NCBI GenBank assembly: GCA_026419785.1
Contig: JAODTK010001432.1
Span: 310,001 to 374,000, forward strand
Source: Sclerodactyla briareus
Taxonomy: Eukaryota; Echinodermata; Holothuroidea; Dendrochirotida; Sclerodactylidae
Reading direction: 5' to 3'
Length of the DNA: 64,000 bases
The translations under genes were made by a program, and so were the position numbers. The stretch's first letter is position 1, and each line of letters starts with the position of its first letter. A model generated the notes under the pieces. The model worked only from the letters and a program-made list of their open reading frames with translations. It searched no databases and was not told the origin of the DNA. Positions 35,920 through 46,999 of this stretch are shown one piece after another.

Positions 35920-36960
35920 AAATCAAGATGGCACCCCCACCGTTGGAGGGGTGTGGCCACGCCCACTTGCGCAACCTCTAATATTCTTCATGGAGGACAT
36001 GTACACCAAATTTTTTTTCAAGTCATCGGATTTAAAGCGTGTTTTGCGAAAAAAATCAAAATGGGTTGCCATGTGAGGCTTCCAAAGGGGACGAATATGG
36101 AAGTTGTCCCAAAATGATCGCCATGTTCCGAAACGTGCCCATCTGCAAAAAAAAGTTACTTGTCGAAGATACAAGATGGTCGCCATTGGAGGGGTGTGGC
36201 CTCGACCACCTTCGCAATCGTCTAAGATTTCTATGACGGACCTGTACACCAAATTTCAAGTCAATCGGATTAAAGCTATTTTTGCCCCCGAAAAAAGCAA
36301 AATGGCCACCAAGTGGGGTCCAATGGGGCGAAACTTAAAGTTGGTCCAAAACGATCGCTATGTTCCGGGAAAAGTGCATATCTGTAAAAAAGTCAGTTCG
36401 TACCAAAAATCCCAGATGGTGCGCCCCTGTGGCCCCTTTTGGAGGGTGTGGCCATGCTCACTTTCGTAATCGTTCAGAGAATTCCTTCATGGCGGAACCC
36501 CTGGCCACGCGATCAATCACATAAGCGTTATTTTTGCGAATAAATTCAAAATGGCCGCCAGGTGGGGTCCCGATGGGCGAAAATGAAGATGGTCCCAAAC
36601 GAGCCGCCCAGATTCCGAAAAGTGCATATCTGCGAAAAAATCATTTCGTCCAAAAATCCAGATGGCCGCCGATGGAGGGTTTGTGGCCCGCCTACTTTCG
36701 CATCTTCTAATATTTCTTTCTTCATGGCGGACTGAACACAAATTTCAAGTCAATCGGAGAAGCGTATTTTGCGAAAAAATGCAAAGGCCGCATGTGGGGG
36801 TCAATGGGGCGAAATTGAAGTTGTTCAAAACGATCGCCATGTTCCAAAACATGCATATCTGCACGAAGTCAGTTAGTCGAAAAATTCCAAGTAGCCGCCG
36901 TAGGAGGGAGTTGTGGTCACGCCCAATTTCGAAACGTTCAAGATTCATTCATGGACAAAC
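35920..36960 (+). repeat. Roughly 240-bp tandem repeat, four to five diverged units
   Basis: Unit starts are marked by CAAGATGGCACCCCC (35924), CAAGATGGTCGCCATTGGAG (36172), CCAGATGGTGCGCCCC (about 36412), CCAGATGGCCGCCGATGGAG (36659) and CCAAGTAGCCGCCGTAGGAG (about 36888). Each unit continues through a GTGTGGCC(A/T)CGCCCAC segment, ACC-AAATTTCAAGTCAATCGG, AAAATGGC, GGGGCGAAA-TTGAAG-TGGTCC and CGATCGCCATGTTCC. The repeat creates long open frames on both strands that are not genes. Confidence 0.85.
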
Positions 36961-39118
36961 ATGGGTGCAAGTGTCGAGGAATCGGACAATGCGTTGAGAG
37001 CTAGAGCGGCTAAACAAAAACGCGCGGCGGAGACGCAGACGGAGACGACGGTGCAGCCAAAAACCATGGATACCCCCTGGCCACACAGTGTACCGGGGAG
37101 ATAATTAGGGATGGAATTCCACATTTTGCTACGCAGGTCCAAATTTAACCAATATCACAGTTTCGGAGAAAGGGGTAGGAGAAATGGGTTACATGGAATG
37201 CTCCATCACGCAATTTGTAATACTTAGCGAAGGGCCCCAGACTTAAAGGTTTAGTATTAGTTTTGCGCACTAGAAGGTTTCTTTATTATTCGGTCTTTAA
37301 AAACGCGGCATAAACAAAGCCTACAGCGGCCCTTTAATTCCTCTGCCCCCCCCCGTATGTAGCGCTAGGTTCGACTCATCAATTTCGTCCTTGCAAACCT
37401 TGTTCAATGTCATTATTTCACACTTTTGGGATATATTAGGGGTTTGGCTCCGTCGTCTCCGCCGCCGACCACCGCCTGGAGATTGTCTTTTTCAACACAT
37501 GTTGTAAAGAGCCGAAACTTTGCACATATGTCCTCCTTATGACCTGTGTAACTTGTGTAAACACATTTGCTGGACACATGTTGCCCGGACCTGCCTGGAC
37601 ACATCCTTTTGTTTGTACCACACCAATCAATTGAACGCTAACGGAAACACATGTTGCTAAATACTTAGATCTTAAATATTGGCAATACGTTTCGCCACCT
37701 GTATAGCAACATGTTTTCCTCTCGTTTCCGCTCTGTATACACTGTCAAATTTTTTCGGTCCCAAGGGCGTTTCACAGCACAATGTTGCGCACATGTTGAC
37801 AGTGTACACAGGCCTTTCGTGGATCTTGTATGAGTTCATATACTTAGACCTCGCAAGATCAGTGTGATATCAACCACGGTGGGTGCATTTACGAAGCACC
37901 TACGCAAGTTGGCTGCAAATTGGATACTACGCGCTGTGAACCCGACGCGCCTTCTAACTTCCTACGAAGTGTTAAGCAATGTGCAATAACTTCTTATGTC
38001 TTTGAAGTTTAGCTCGACGGCACCCTCAGTTGCGCTTCTGTAACTAGCTTTTATCTTTATTCTTTCACTCCGTAAAGTTGTATCTCAAGTTGTATTATGC
38101 ACTTCAATAATACTGATTCTTCCTATCTGCACTTCGAGCCTCCGTAACGATGTTTTTGAAATTACGGTTCAGGAGGAAACCCTGATTGCAATGGTTTTCC
38201 TAAATATGTCACAACTAGGAAACGCCTAGACTTTAAAGCAGCGTGGGTGGTGCGCCATGGTCGCAAATTGCAAAGTCAACCATGCGCAAACGCGTCTCCG
38301 CCCAAGCTGGGATCCAATAGTAGTATGCGTGTTCGGCGGGCTATGTTAGAATCACAATTTACCGAAAACGACAATTGTTTCATCAGAAGAGAATACAACT
38401 GTGAGTCTATGCGATGACCATAGTACAGCCCATGCATTTGTCGTTGCTTGACTCTGTGAGGTAGATATTCCATATGATATCTTCACAGCGGTGATACGCA
38501 TCCGCATCCGCCTTTGTACTTATTGGATTGGTGTCTTATTTCGCCTATTCAGCGTTTGGGTTGGCCTTCTTTATGATTTTTGGCTCTGGTCGAACCAATA
38601 TCTATCTCTGCAAGACGAATAGACCTATTCAAACACTGGCCCCTGCTCAGTTCACGTAAATTGGCGATTTTTCACGTACTCATACGCATCTTATGGAATC
38701 CTAGCCTAGCCTTATACACTTTGGATGAGAGCCAAAGAACTTGAGGACTAGCCTACTAAGAAATCGCACGACACCGGGGCCCGGCGTATGATTCGCAAGG
38801 TGACGGTGGCGTGATGTCGAGGCATTTTTCATTGATTGATGATTTTTTCACAGCCGGAGACTTTTGACGTGGGTGGCATCAATTGGCAGACTTCGAGCGA
38901 AGGCCTACAGGACCGAGTTCACTTTCAAGATACCCAGCCGATTCGCCGAAGGTTTGCTGTAAGCTCTAGGCCTTGCAGGAAGAATCTATGTTCTTTTTGT
39001 ATGTGTGTGGTTGTGTGTTCACCTATCGCACTAACTGTAAGAAAGACCGTAACTTGTCAACAATTCCAACAGGTCTTCATTCTAAAGAATTGTTACTTCT
39101 CACTCCGATTGAACAATA
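36961..39118. other. Unassigned sequence with ACACATGTTG motifs
   Basis: Between 37490 and 37830 the motif ACACATGTTG (or CACATGTTG) recurs. An inverted pair CTGTATACACTGTCAA (37731 on) / TTGACAGTGTACACAG (37796 on) spans about 80 bp and may be a small MITE. No coding feature was recognised. Confidence 0.4.
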
Positions 39119-39205
39119 GAGTCGCTATTCCGAAGGTCCATTATTCTGAGCGTCTCCATCCAAATTGAGGATGGGGTCGTTATTCCGAAAGGTCACTCCG
39201 AATAG
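39119..39205. repeat. ATTCCGAAGGTC motif cluster
   Basis: ATTCCGAAGGTC (39127), GTTATTCCGAAAGGTC (39180) and CACTCCGAATAG lie within 85 bp, with TTATTC spacing similar to a short tandem repeat that occurs in many marine invertebrate genomes (from general memory). Low complexity, no coding. Confidence 0.5.
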
Positions 39206-40421
39206 CTCCGATCGAAGTTAAGCACTTGAGGAACTAAAACCCGAGAATATCTAAGCCGTTTTGTTAAACTAAAATTAAATCAACCATTGTCAGATAGTCG
39301 AGGGGGTCAAGAAATATACAATCCTGCCAGTTACTACGCCTATATGCGTGGACGAATTTTGACCATAAGTGAACCCACATGGAACATTTACATACACATA
39401 CACAAATGTGGGTACAAATACACCTGGCAAAATTTGTTTTCAACCCAGTCTGGGTGATATTTCACCCATTTTAAGTAAAATGTTTACCCAGCGTGGGTAA
39501 AACACTTTTGTGTATTCACACGAATCTGGATAAATTCATTCGATTGGCACCTGGTCAATTCCATATCAGGGGGAATTTTTTCCATTTCTGAGATAAGTTG
39601 CTGGTGTGAATCCTCCCCAGAATACTTCAATCATGATCACAATATTCGTGTTCATGTGTCATGTTGACTATGTGGTGTGTCTAACAAAAAGTCCTGGATA
39701 CTATCCACAAATATGTGGACGGTTGTAACCATACAGCAGAGAATCTCAGACGCACATTTTGGCGTCTTTATTCTTCCCTACATTATTCGCCAAAGAATTC
39801 ATCTCAACATGAAACATTTGCGTTATTTTTTGTCACAGTAGGGATTGGCAATTCAAGCAGGTCAATCGTGCCCCCCCCTCCCCCCTCATATCAGTTCGTC
39901 GTTCCGTTCCTCCTGTTCGTTCATAACTTCCTAACTTACGAAAGATTAGGTTCAAATTTGGTCATAATGTAGTACAGGGCAAACCAACCCTTCAGTAAAA
40001 TCACTTTTTGCGTGCAGTACATGCTCTGTAGATTATTTTGCAATCATTTCGGTGGTGGCATAGAGGTCAGTACACATTCAGGTGGGTTTTGCAGAAGTTG
40101 CGCTCAAATTTCCAATATTTATGCATGGACTGTGGGTACATATATAAATAACGTGGTGAACCGAGGTCATCATGAGGTTTATACCAGGCTATTTTGTCAA
40201 TCCATGAAAACTTTGATTGATTTACTGGAAGTTGGTAAGCCTACATATAGCCTATATATTCAGCTATTTTTCGAAGGTCATTCCACAATTCTCCACTGTC
40301 ACCAGTGGTCATTAGAGACCGGTTCACAGACCTGTTCGCTCCCCTCTTCAACATCAACTTCAGGTTTCCCGCCCGGGTCTCGAACAAACAATATGGTGAC
40401 CGTTACTAAGCTTCATGAACT
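39206..40421. other. Unassigned sequence with a small inverted repeat
   Basis: Around 39409-39510, ACCCAGTCTGGGTGATATTTCACCC and TTTACCCAGCGTGGGTAAAACAC form two short palindromes, possibly a small foldback element. Open frames up to 150 codons lack motifs; the largest (40012-40464) overlaps the LINE tail in a different frame. Confidence 0.4.
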
Positions 40422-40532
40422 ATTTCCCCCCGCTTATGGAACTATGGAACTCCCATCCTGTTGATTTGAGGTCTCTTGACACTATCGATCTTTTCAGACT
40501 TCGTCTAAAAACATTTCTTTTTTCCCAGTCCT
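40422..40532 (+). pseudogene. LINE ORF2 C-terminal tail
   Basis: The frame from 40422 reads FPPLMELWNSHPVDLRS, then a Leu/Arg-rich FRLRLKTFLF segment and a stop. This is the 'W-N-x-L-P-x-x-(I/L)-R-x-x...F-K-x-x-L-K-x-x-L-F' signature that ends many non-LTR retrotransposon polymerases. No RT core is visible upstream, so the fragment is 5'-truncated, as is usual for LINE insertions, or has diverged beyond recognition. Confidence 0.65.
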
Positions 40533-41369
40533 GATGTTTTCAACTGCACTTCCGCATCCGTGAGCACATTGCCAGCAGCTATGAATGCGTTCAACGATTT
40601 CCCTGTTTTGTCGAAGAAATATCGGCAGGCTGCCGCCCCAGCACCCCTCGTGATAAGCCTTGTATAGGCGACATCATCAGACTACCTGGCTATCCCACGT
40701 TCCATACTGGTCCATACTCCCGCGTTGCGGAAATACCCCCAATTTTACATACAATACGTAACGACGCCGTTGTTGATTGTCATGACAGTCCCCACTCCGA
40801 AGATCCCCCCGTGCATTGAGCAGCGGGCCGGAATTTCATAGTTCCATTTACTTTGATGCGACGAATATAGACTATAATTTGCTCCAGCCCCGAGTGTTCA
40901 AATTTCCATTTCAGTCATTGATCAGTTGATGTGAGATCTAGTCTAAACATACCTAAGATCGTAGACATATGATATGTTTTGCGTGCTAATAGGAAGATAA
41001 CTGCGTCCAGGAATTTGATAAATAGCCCTGCATATATTAGCTGTCGGGTCAATTTGTTATATACCAGACACGCGGGCTTTCTGAGGTACGTTCGGGTACG
41101 TGAACTCTTGCACATGGCCTATTAATCACTGGTTCCTGACGACTGTGTCTCAGCGCCACTACCGTGGTGGAAGGCCTCGCTTCGAACATGTGGAAAAACA
41201 AATTTAGAACTCATCGCGCAATTCACCTTGCCGCCATCGCTTCTCACGTATACGGCACATGTTAGATAATAAACTATCTCGACCTGCTGCTCTTGGGTCC
41301 ACTTATCAGGAACAATTATGTCGTTTGCTCGCTCCGTCAAGTGACATTTTTTCCATCCACCGTTCGCCA
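40533..41369. other. Unassigned sequence, no gene recognised
   Basis: No features. It could be the LINE 3' region followed by flank. Confidence 0.35.
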
Positions 41370-41384
41370 CCGTTTTCACGACAC

Positions 41385-41604
41385 CAGATCAAACTGAAAT
41401 TGGTTCAGCAACTAGTCTTCCTCCTGCTGAACTTACCATATAGTTGACAATTTTTCGTGATGACTTTAAGAAAAAACTTAAAGCTCAACTGTTAAGACAA
41501 GCGTATCCGGCTATAGTTTATAGTTTTGTTTTTGTGTATCTTCTTGCGTCATGCAGCGCCTTTTTTTTGAATTTGAGAATTAGCGCTACATAAACTAATT
41601 TATT
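41385..41604 (+). mobile_element. LINE 3' end with microsatellite tail
   Basis: FRDDFKKKLKAQLLRQAY (from about 41454) is a typical last segment of a LINE polymerase. It is followed by a 3' UTR with TTTTTGAATTTGAGAATTAGCGCTACATAAACTAATTT-type sequence. The AGCGCTACATAAA block just before an ATT array is a common 3' terminus of marine invertebrate LINEs. The copy is severely 5'-truncated. Confidence 0.6.
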
Positions 41605-41613
41605 ATTATTATG

Positions 41614-41654
<41 letters not shown>

Positions 41655-42838
41655 ATTATTATTATTATTATATTATTATTATTATTATTATTATGATTAT
41701 TATTATTATTATTATTATTATGATATTATTATTAGTATTATTATTATTATATTATTATTATATTATTATTATTATGATTATTATTATTATTATTATATTA
41801 TTATTATTATGATTATTATTATTATTATGATTATTATTATTATTATTATGATTATTATTATTATTATGATTATTATTATTATTATGATTATTATTATTAT
41901 TATATTATTATTATTATTATATTATTATTATTATTATTATGATTATTATTATTATTATTATTATGATTATTATTATTATTATTATGATTATTATTATTAT
42001 TATATTATTATTATTATATTATTATTATTATGATTATTATTATTATTATGATTATTATTATTATTATTATGATTATTATTATTATTATATTATTATTATT
42101 ATGATTATTATTATTATTATATTATTATTATTATGATTATTATTATTATTATGATTATTATTATTATTATTATATTATTATTATTATTATGATTATTATT
42201 ATTATTATGATTATTATTATTATTATGATTATTATTATTATTATGATTATTATTATTATTATGATTATTATTATTATTATATTATTATTATTATGATTAT
42301 TATTATTATTATGATTATTATTATTATTATGATTATTATTATTATTATATTATTATTATTATATTATTATTATTATTATTATTATTATATTATTATTATT
42401 ATGATTATTATTATTATTATGATTATTATTATTATTATGATTATTATTATTATTATGATTATTATTATTATTATTATGATTATTATTATTATTATGATTA
42501 TTATTATTATTATATTATTATTATTATGATTATTATTATTATTATGATTATTATTATTATTATGATTATTATTATTATTATATTATTATTATTATGATTA
42601 TTATTATTATTATTATGATTATTATTATTATTATTATGATTATTATTATTATTATATTATTATTATTATGATTATTATTATTATTATGATTATTATTATT
42701 ATTATGATTATTATTATTATTATATTATTATTATTATGATTATTATTATTATTATGATTATTATTATTATTATGATTATTATTATTATTATTATGATTAT
42801 TATTATTATTATTATGATTATTATTATTATTATGATAT
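41601..42838. repeat. 1.24-kb (ATT)n array with ordered ATG interruptions
   Basis: Blocks of five to seven ATT are separated by GATT or by a single-base slip (ATATT), giving an approximate higher-order unit of 18 bp (GATTATTATTATTATTAT) plus a longer 31-33 bp variant. It produces poly-Ile/Tyr open frames of up to 140 codons that are artefacts. It begins exactly at the LINE 3' end. Confidence 0.95.
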
Positions 42839-43690
42839 AAGCATCTTCGTCTTCGTCATTGGCCAGCGTTGCAACATCCTCTCCACAAGCCTAAGGCCTT
42901 TGACTTGCTGGACAGCCTAAAGTGTTCGTTAGATTCAAATCGCCTGACGTTACATCTCGGGAAAACGGGGTTGTTATTCTCCCGCTCCAATGATGCTTCA
43001 TATGACTGCCCCGATTCTACCACCCTGAATGGTAATGTCATTTGTAAGACGGACTTCGTAGTACCTAGGTCTCTTATTGTAACCAGCTTGACTTAAGGCA
43101 ACATGTTGGTAATAGTTTGCGAAGACCTTGAAAAAAATGGATGGATATTCTACGGCATTAAAAGCATCCCTTCCCTCTGGCATAGCCACACAGTTATATT
43201 ATTACTCGTTCTTTTCTGAAATTGCGTACTATATTGTTGAGATCTATGGAATGATACCTAAGCCTTCACAGTGTTGCAAACAGAATTCCAAAACGGTCTT
43301 TTTCGGACATTGCCGTTACCTACCAACTCACTCCACACATTTGGGGCATTTTCAAAATGTTTTGTTCAATTCATCACTATATTCATGATGACCTTCCACA
43401 TTTTTTTGAGACCTCTTTTATTCCTAGCTATAGACCTGCTATAGATCTGGTAGAAATCTCCGTACCAGGAATAATAGTGTATTTCCTGTTAGTAGGAATC
43501 GTTCAAAATTTGTAAATTGCTACTGAGTAACTACTTCAAAACTCGAGAGACTTTCCTAACAAAATCAGAATGGCAACACCGACTCTTGCGAATTCAATGT
43601 AATTGGAAGCACTATGTTTGTCAGATACACTGGTTGAACTTTGAGTGATCCATTTTCAATTTGCTTGATACACTACTGTAAGTTGTTTCC
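42839..43690. other. Unassigned sequence after the ATT array
   Basis: Begins with LDSLKCSLDSNRLTLHLGKT-type sequence (42869-43096 on the plus strand), weakly reminiscent of the 'W-x-x-x-N-x-L-x-L-N-x-x-K-T' segment of LINE RTs. If real, this is the target LINE region or another LINE piece. Too weak to call. Confidence 0.3.
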
Positions 43691-43730
43691 ACTGGGTCTG
43701 TCCACACTGCAAGGGACGCGACGCGATAAA

Positions 43731-44907
43731 GGCCCGTCACACCGCCGAACTTTGCTATAGCGTTCCTGGAGCGGTGAAAAACAAAATCACCGCTCGTTAC
43801 CGTTCACCACCGTTTAAAAGGAGTTGGCCTCCGTTAAGGCAACGCCGTATACGCTCGGCCACCGCTGATGGTCCCTCTTACCGCTCGGATAGTTTTGAGC
43901 TGCACAAAATATGGAGCGGTTGAGGAGCGGGTCATTTTCCGCTCCAGCAAAGTTCACCGCCACTCTAGCAACGCCCAGTCAAAGTTTGGCACCGCTAGAC
44001 ACAAGTTCGTGGACGCTAGGGCTCCGTAGCCCAACGCAGACATCGTGAACGCTGGACCACCGCTGTTCGCAGCTGCCAGGGCGGTTATTAAAACGTTTCA
44101 CAAACTTTGGCGTAGCGGTTTGTAAGCGTTTTACGAGCGACCCGGGAGTGCTGGAAACGTGTCGGGCGTTGAAACAACGATCCATTGCGGTGATAAACTT
44201 TGGTTTGGCGTTGGTATGGAGGTGTCGGAGCGGGACCAGAATTTGGCTATAAATACGGGGTGAATGGACCAGAATCCACTTGAACAAAACTGCTGTCATG
44301 GAGTGCAGATAATCGAATTTGTTCAAAGTACCATGGATGCTGAGAGACTTGCTATGAGTGGTGCACTAGTCCATCAGCAGAATGAGAACCTCCTCGATGC
44401 AACAAGCTTGTTTTAACAGAAAGAGAAAAGAGAGAAGAAAGAGAAACCGAGTTGTGTGGGTCCGACAGTGGATACTGAGAAGGCCTGAACATGGACTGGT
44501 AATACAAGCTGATGGTGGAGCCGAGGAATGAGGATCGACTTCTGTCAAAAACCAGTCAGAACTGCTATCGAAGCAATCCGTTCAGCTCTGTAGTCGAACG
44601 CGTTATGCCGCTAAATTCCCCGCTAAAACCACGTAAAGTCTCGTCGATCCAACGCGGCATGCGCAAACTCCGCTAACTAACGCTGCAACCGCTAAACCAA
44701 CGTTCGCTACCGTTCGCCAACCGTTTAAAACAACGCTAAAAGCAACGCCCGGCTTTATCAGCGGGGGTGTGCACCGCTAAGGCAATCCCGGTCTTTTCGG
44801 GGAGGTTTTCCCTATTTTTAGCGCGGTGACGAGCGTTGGCGACAATTTTCCCCTTCTCCCTACCGTTCAAGGAACGCTATAGCAATGTTCGGGCGGTGTG
44901 ACCGGGC
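43731..44907 (+). mobile_element. PIF/Harbinger-like element with inverted repeats and a transposase N-terminus
   Basis: The left end GGCCCGTCACACCGCC...GCTATAGCGTTCCT and the right end (reverse complement) GGCCCGGTCACACCGCC...GCTATAGCGTTCCT match over about 45 bp with small changes. ATAAAG flanks both sides (43726-43731 and 44911-44916), compatible with the 3-bp TAA duplication of Harbinger plus neighbouring bases. Subterminal DNA is rich in short ACCGCT/AACGCT motifs. A transposase N-terminal fragment lies inside. At 1.18 kb with most of the transposase absent, it is a non-autonomous derivative. Confidence 0.75.
44333..44530 (+). pseudogene. Harbinger transposase N-terminal fragment
   Basis: Starts at ATG 44333 (MDAERLAMSGALVHQQNEN...), hits a stop, then continues one frame over as a Lys/Arg-rich stretch leading to NRVVWVRQWILRRPEHGL (about 44437-44490). 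The 'W-V-R-x-W-x-x-R-R-x-x-x-G' block is characteristic of the N-terminal region of PIF/Harbinger (HARBI1-like) transposases. The helix-turn-helix and DDE parts are absent downstream, where inverted-repeat-like ACCGCT sequence resumes. Confidence 0.7.
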
Positions 44908-44916
44908 CTCATAAAG

Positions 44917-45492
44917 TGATGAATCGGGGAGTTGAAAGTTGTATTCTATAAGGCTGTCCACGCAACACAGCTGGACACGGCGCACGACGCGTATTGCCTT
45001 TCGGCCCCCGCCCTATGATATTTTGAGAAGTGTTGAAAAAAATACTGATCCAGAGAGCTGTTATGTCTCAACAGTTTTCCTAATCAGATATGATAGCTAT
45101 TCAGTCAAAAACTTGCACATTATCCACGGCAGTAGTAATAATTGTTTCAAAGGCCCCAAAATGAGTGGTGAGGCTACGACTGGATCTTAAAGTTCATCAA
45201 CCGAACAGTTATGACAAACAGTCCAAGACTGGACTTGCCACCTTACGCGTGGTGCTCCAATCAAAAACATAATGATATTTGCTCGCCACTTCCAAACGGG
45301 CCTGTCCTTCGCGACGACGTTCGATGTTTCTAGTATTTCAATCAGTACAGTTCTAACGATTCGGAGACTGCTTCATTTGATAGTCAGATGGTACAGGAAA
45401 TACGACTCCGAGTCCTCTAGAATGCACCGACAATAATTTCCAATAACTCCAGGATATTCGCCTCCGACGGTACTAGAGCAGGAGCCAGGGGC
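44917..45492. other. Unassigned sequence, no gene recognised
   Basis: GGCTGTCCACGCAACACAG...GCGCACGACGCG (44951-44990) echoes GTCTGTCCACACTGC...GACGCGACGCG on the other flank of the Harbinger-like element (43696-43726), in the same orientation. The element may have inserted in or beside an older repeat. Confidence 0.4.
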
Positions 45493-45568
45493 CCGGGGAG
45501 GTGGAATTGCTCAGTCGGTAGAGAGATCAGACTCAAAACCATTGATTTGAGAGTTCGGAACCCATTGG
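45493..45568 (+). repeat. tRNA-like sequence, probable SINE head or tRNA pseudogene
   Basis: TTGCTCAGTCGGTAGAG (45508-45524) is a good A-box context. GAGTTCGGAACCC (45550-45562) is a B box with one inserted base. The intervening CAGACTCAAAACCATTGAT resembles an anticodon arm. The acceptor stem does not close convincingly and the B box is interrupted, so a functional tRNA is unlikely. Confidence 0.5.
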
Positions 45569-46999
45569 AAGCCCGAAGAATTTTCCGCAGTGTGTTGGAC
45601 AAGGCATGTCTACTGAACGTCCCACGCAACCCACGTGTAAAAGTGGGTCCTTGTGAGGTGACTTGGGAAGACGTAGTGAGCGCTGTATGTGGCTGCCCTA
45701 TTGGGAAGTCCCCCGGGGGAGGACAGATGAAGTCGACGTACGAATGGTGCGTCGTGAGCGAACCAGCCAGAAATGCGTGCTATCAAAGCGCTCACCTTTA
45801 CAGCGGACCTAGGTTAGCTATAGGGGTAACCACTTGAAACAATGCAAAAAAGAAGGGGAATACCCATGTGCATCCCTTGGAGGCTGAAGGCTCATGAGAA
45901 GGCTGAATGCTTCCGCAAGCCCGTTCTCTGTATCCATTAGGGTCTCTCTGATGTTCTGAGTCTGTGTGACCACCCCCCCCCCCATGGTAGAAGGAGCGAA
46001 TACTCTAAAGCGCAAAAATATCGTATGCATACATTGTGCGAGAATTGTTTGCCGTTGCCGTTACCGGATACATGAACGCCGCTTTATTCGTCCGAAATTA
46101 CAAATTTATATATCCTTTTTTCCAAGATATGCTAATAAACAAACTCCAGGGCTAAACGAGTAGGCTCCAATCCTGCCAGGTTCGCGTGACTCTCTATAGT
46201 CCCACTGACTTGTCCTTACAGTCGTTGAAAAAAAAAAATAGTAGAGAATTTCTCTAAAGCAAACGATGACTGCCAGGTGGACAGTAACGAAATAATGTTG
46301 CAGTAGCTGTACCAGTTGGGACTTGTGCGTGGCCCCTCCAAAAGAGGTCCGCCCGGCTTACCAAGTTATCATGGGCGTCAACAGGTGGAGGACGGGGGAA
46401 CATGTCCCCCCCCCACACTTTTCGGACAGTAATAAAAAAAAAAATAGGCACATGCCCGATTTTGTATCACAGTGGTTACGCTGATTCGAGGGGAATGCAA
46501 TCTGAAAATTGTTAAGACCAATATCCTCTCCATGGACCGGCCGTACCTTCGGAAAATTGAAGAATTGCCCCTACCCACGAGGTAAACGATCCGACTAGGA
46601 GACATACAGTACGAGATTGATAAGACATTGTAAGAATTTTGGACAACCAGCCGCGCAGGCAACAAGTTATTGTACATCTTCCATAGTACCATTCGTACAA
46701 GCATTCACCCTTCGATTTCGCAATCACGTAGTACAATTCCGATTCGAGAATCAAAAACAACAACAATCCAGCGCTTCTGAGCAAATGACAGAGAGAAAAC
46801 TCACAGGAATCGTCAGCCGTTCACCCTGTTATGGCCACTAGGGCCAAAGTCGAAGGATTACCCATGTTTCATAGTGAGTTCCCGAATTTTAAATCGAATA
46901 GCCAAAGTGCATAAATTTTCAAGTGGCCCGCGTGCAATGGCATTTTCTACAGGCGTCGAAAATATGCGATGAAATGCTTTGAATCATTTGTTCACTCAA
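45569..46999. other. Unassigned sequence with a G/C-run patch
   Basis: Near 46370-46455, GGGCGTCAACAGGTGGAGGACGGGG...ACATGTCCCCCCCCC and an A-run form a G/C-rich patch like those at 14.1 kb and 47.8 kb. No coding feature recognised. Confidence 0.4.

Noticed and set aside
36104-36469. 121-codon plus-strand frame and neighbouring frames on both strands
   Set aside because: They arise from the 240-bp tandem repeat.
39200-39240. A 5S rRNA gene
   Set aside because: Only a short promoter-like word matches; the rest of the 5S sequence is absent.
40012-40464. 150-codon plus-strand frame
   Set aside because: Its end overlaps the LINE C-terminal tail in a different frame, and the rest has no recognisable similarity.
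41611-42529. Open frames of 65-140 codons made of Ile, Tyr and Leu
   Set aside because: They are direct translations of the ATT/ATG microsatellite.
43979-44326. 115-codon minus-strand frame in the Harbinger-like element
   Set aside because: It lies in the ACCGCT-rich subterminal DNA and is antisense to the transposase side, with no motif.
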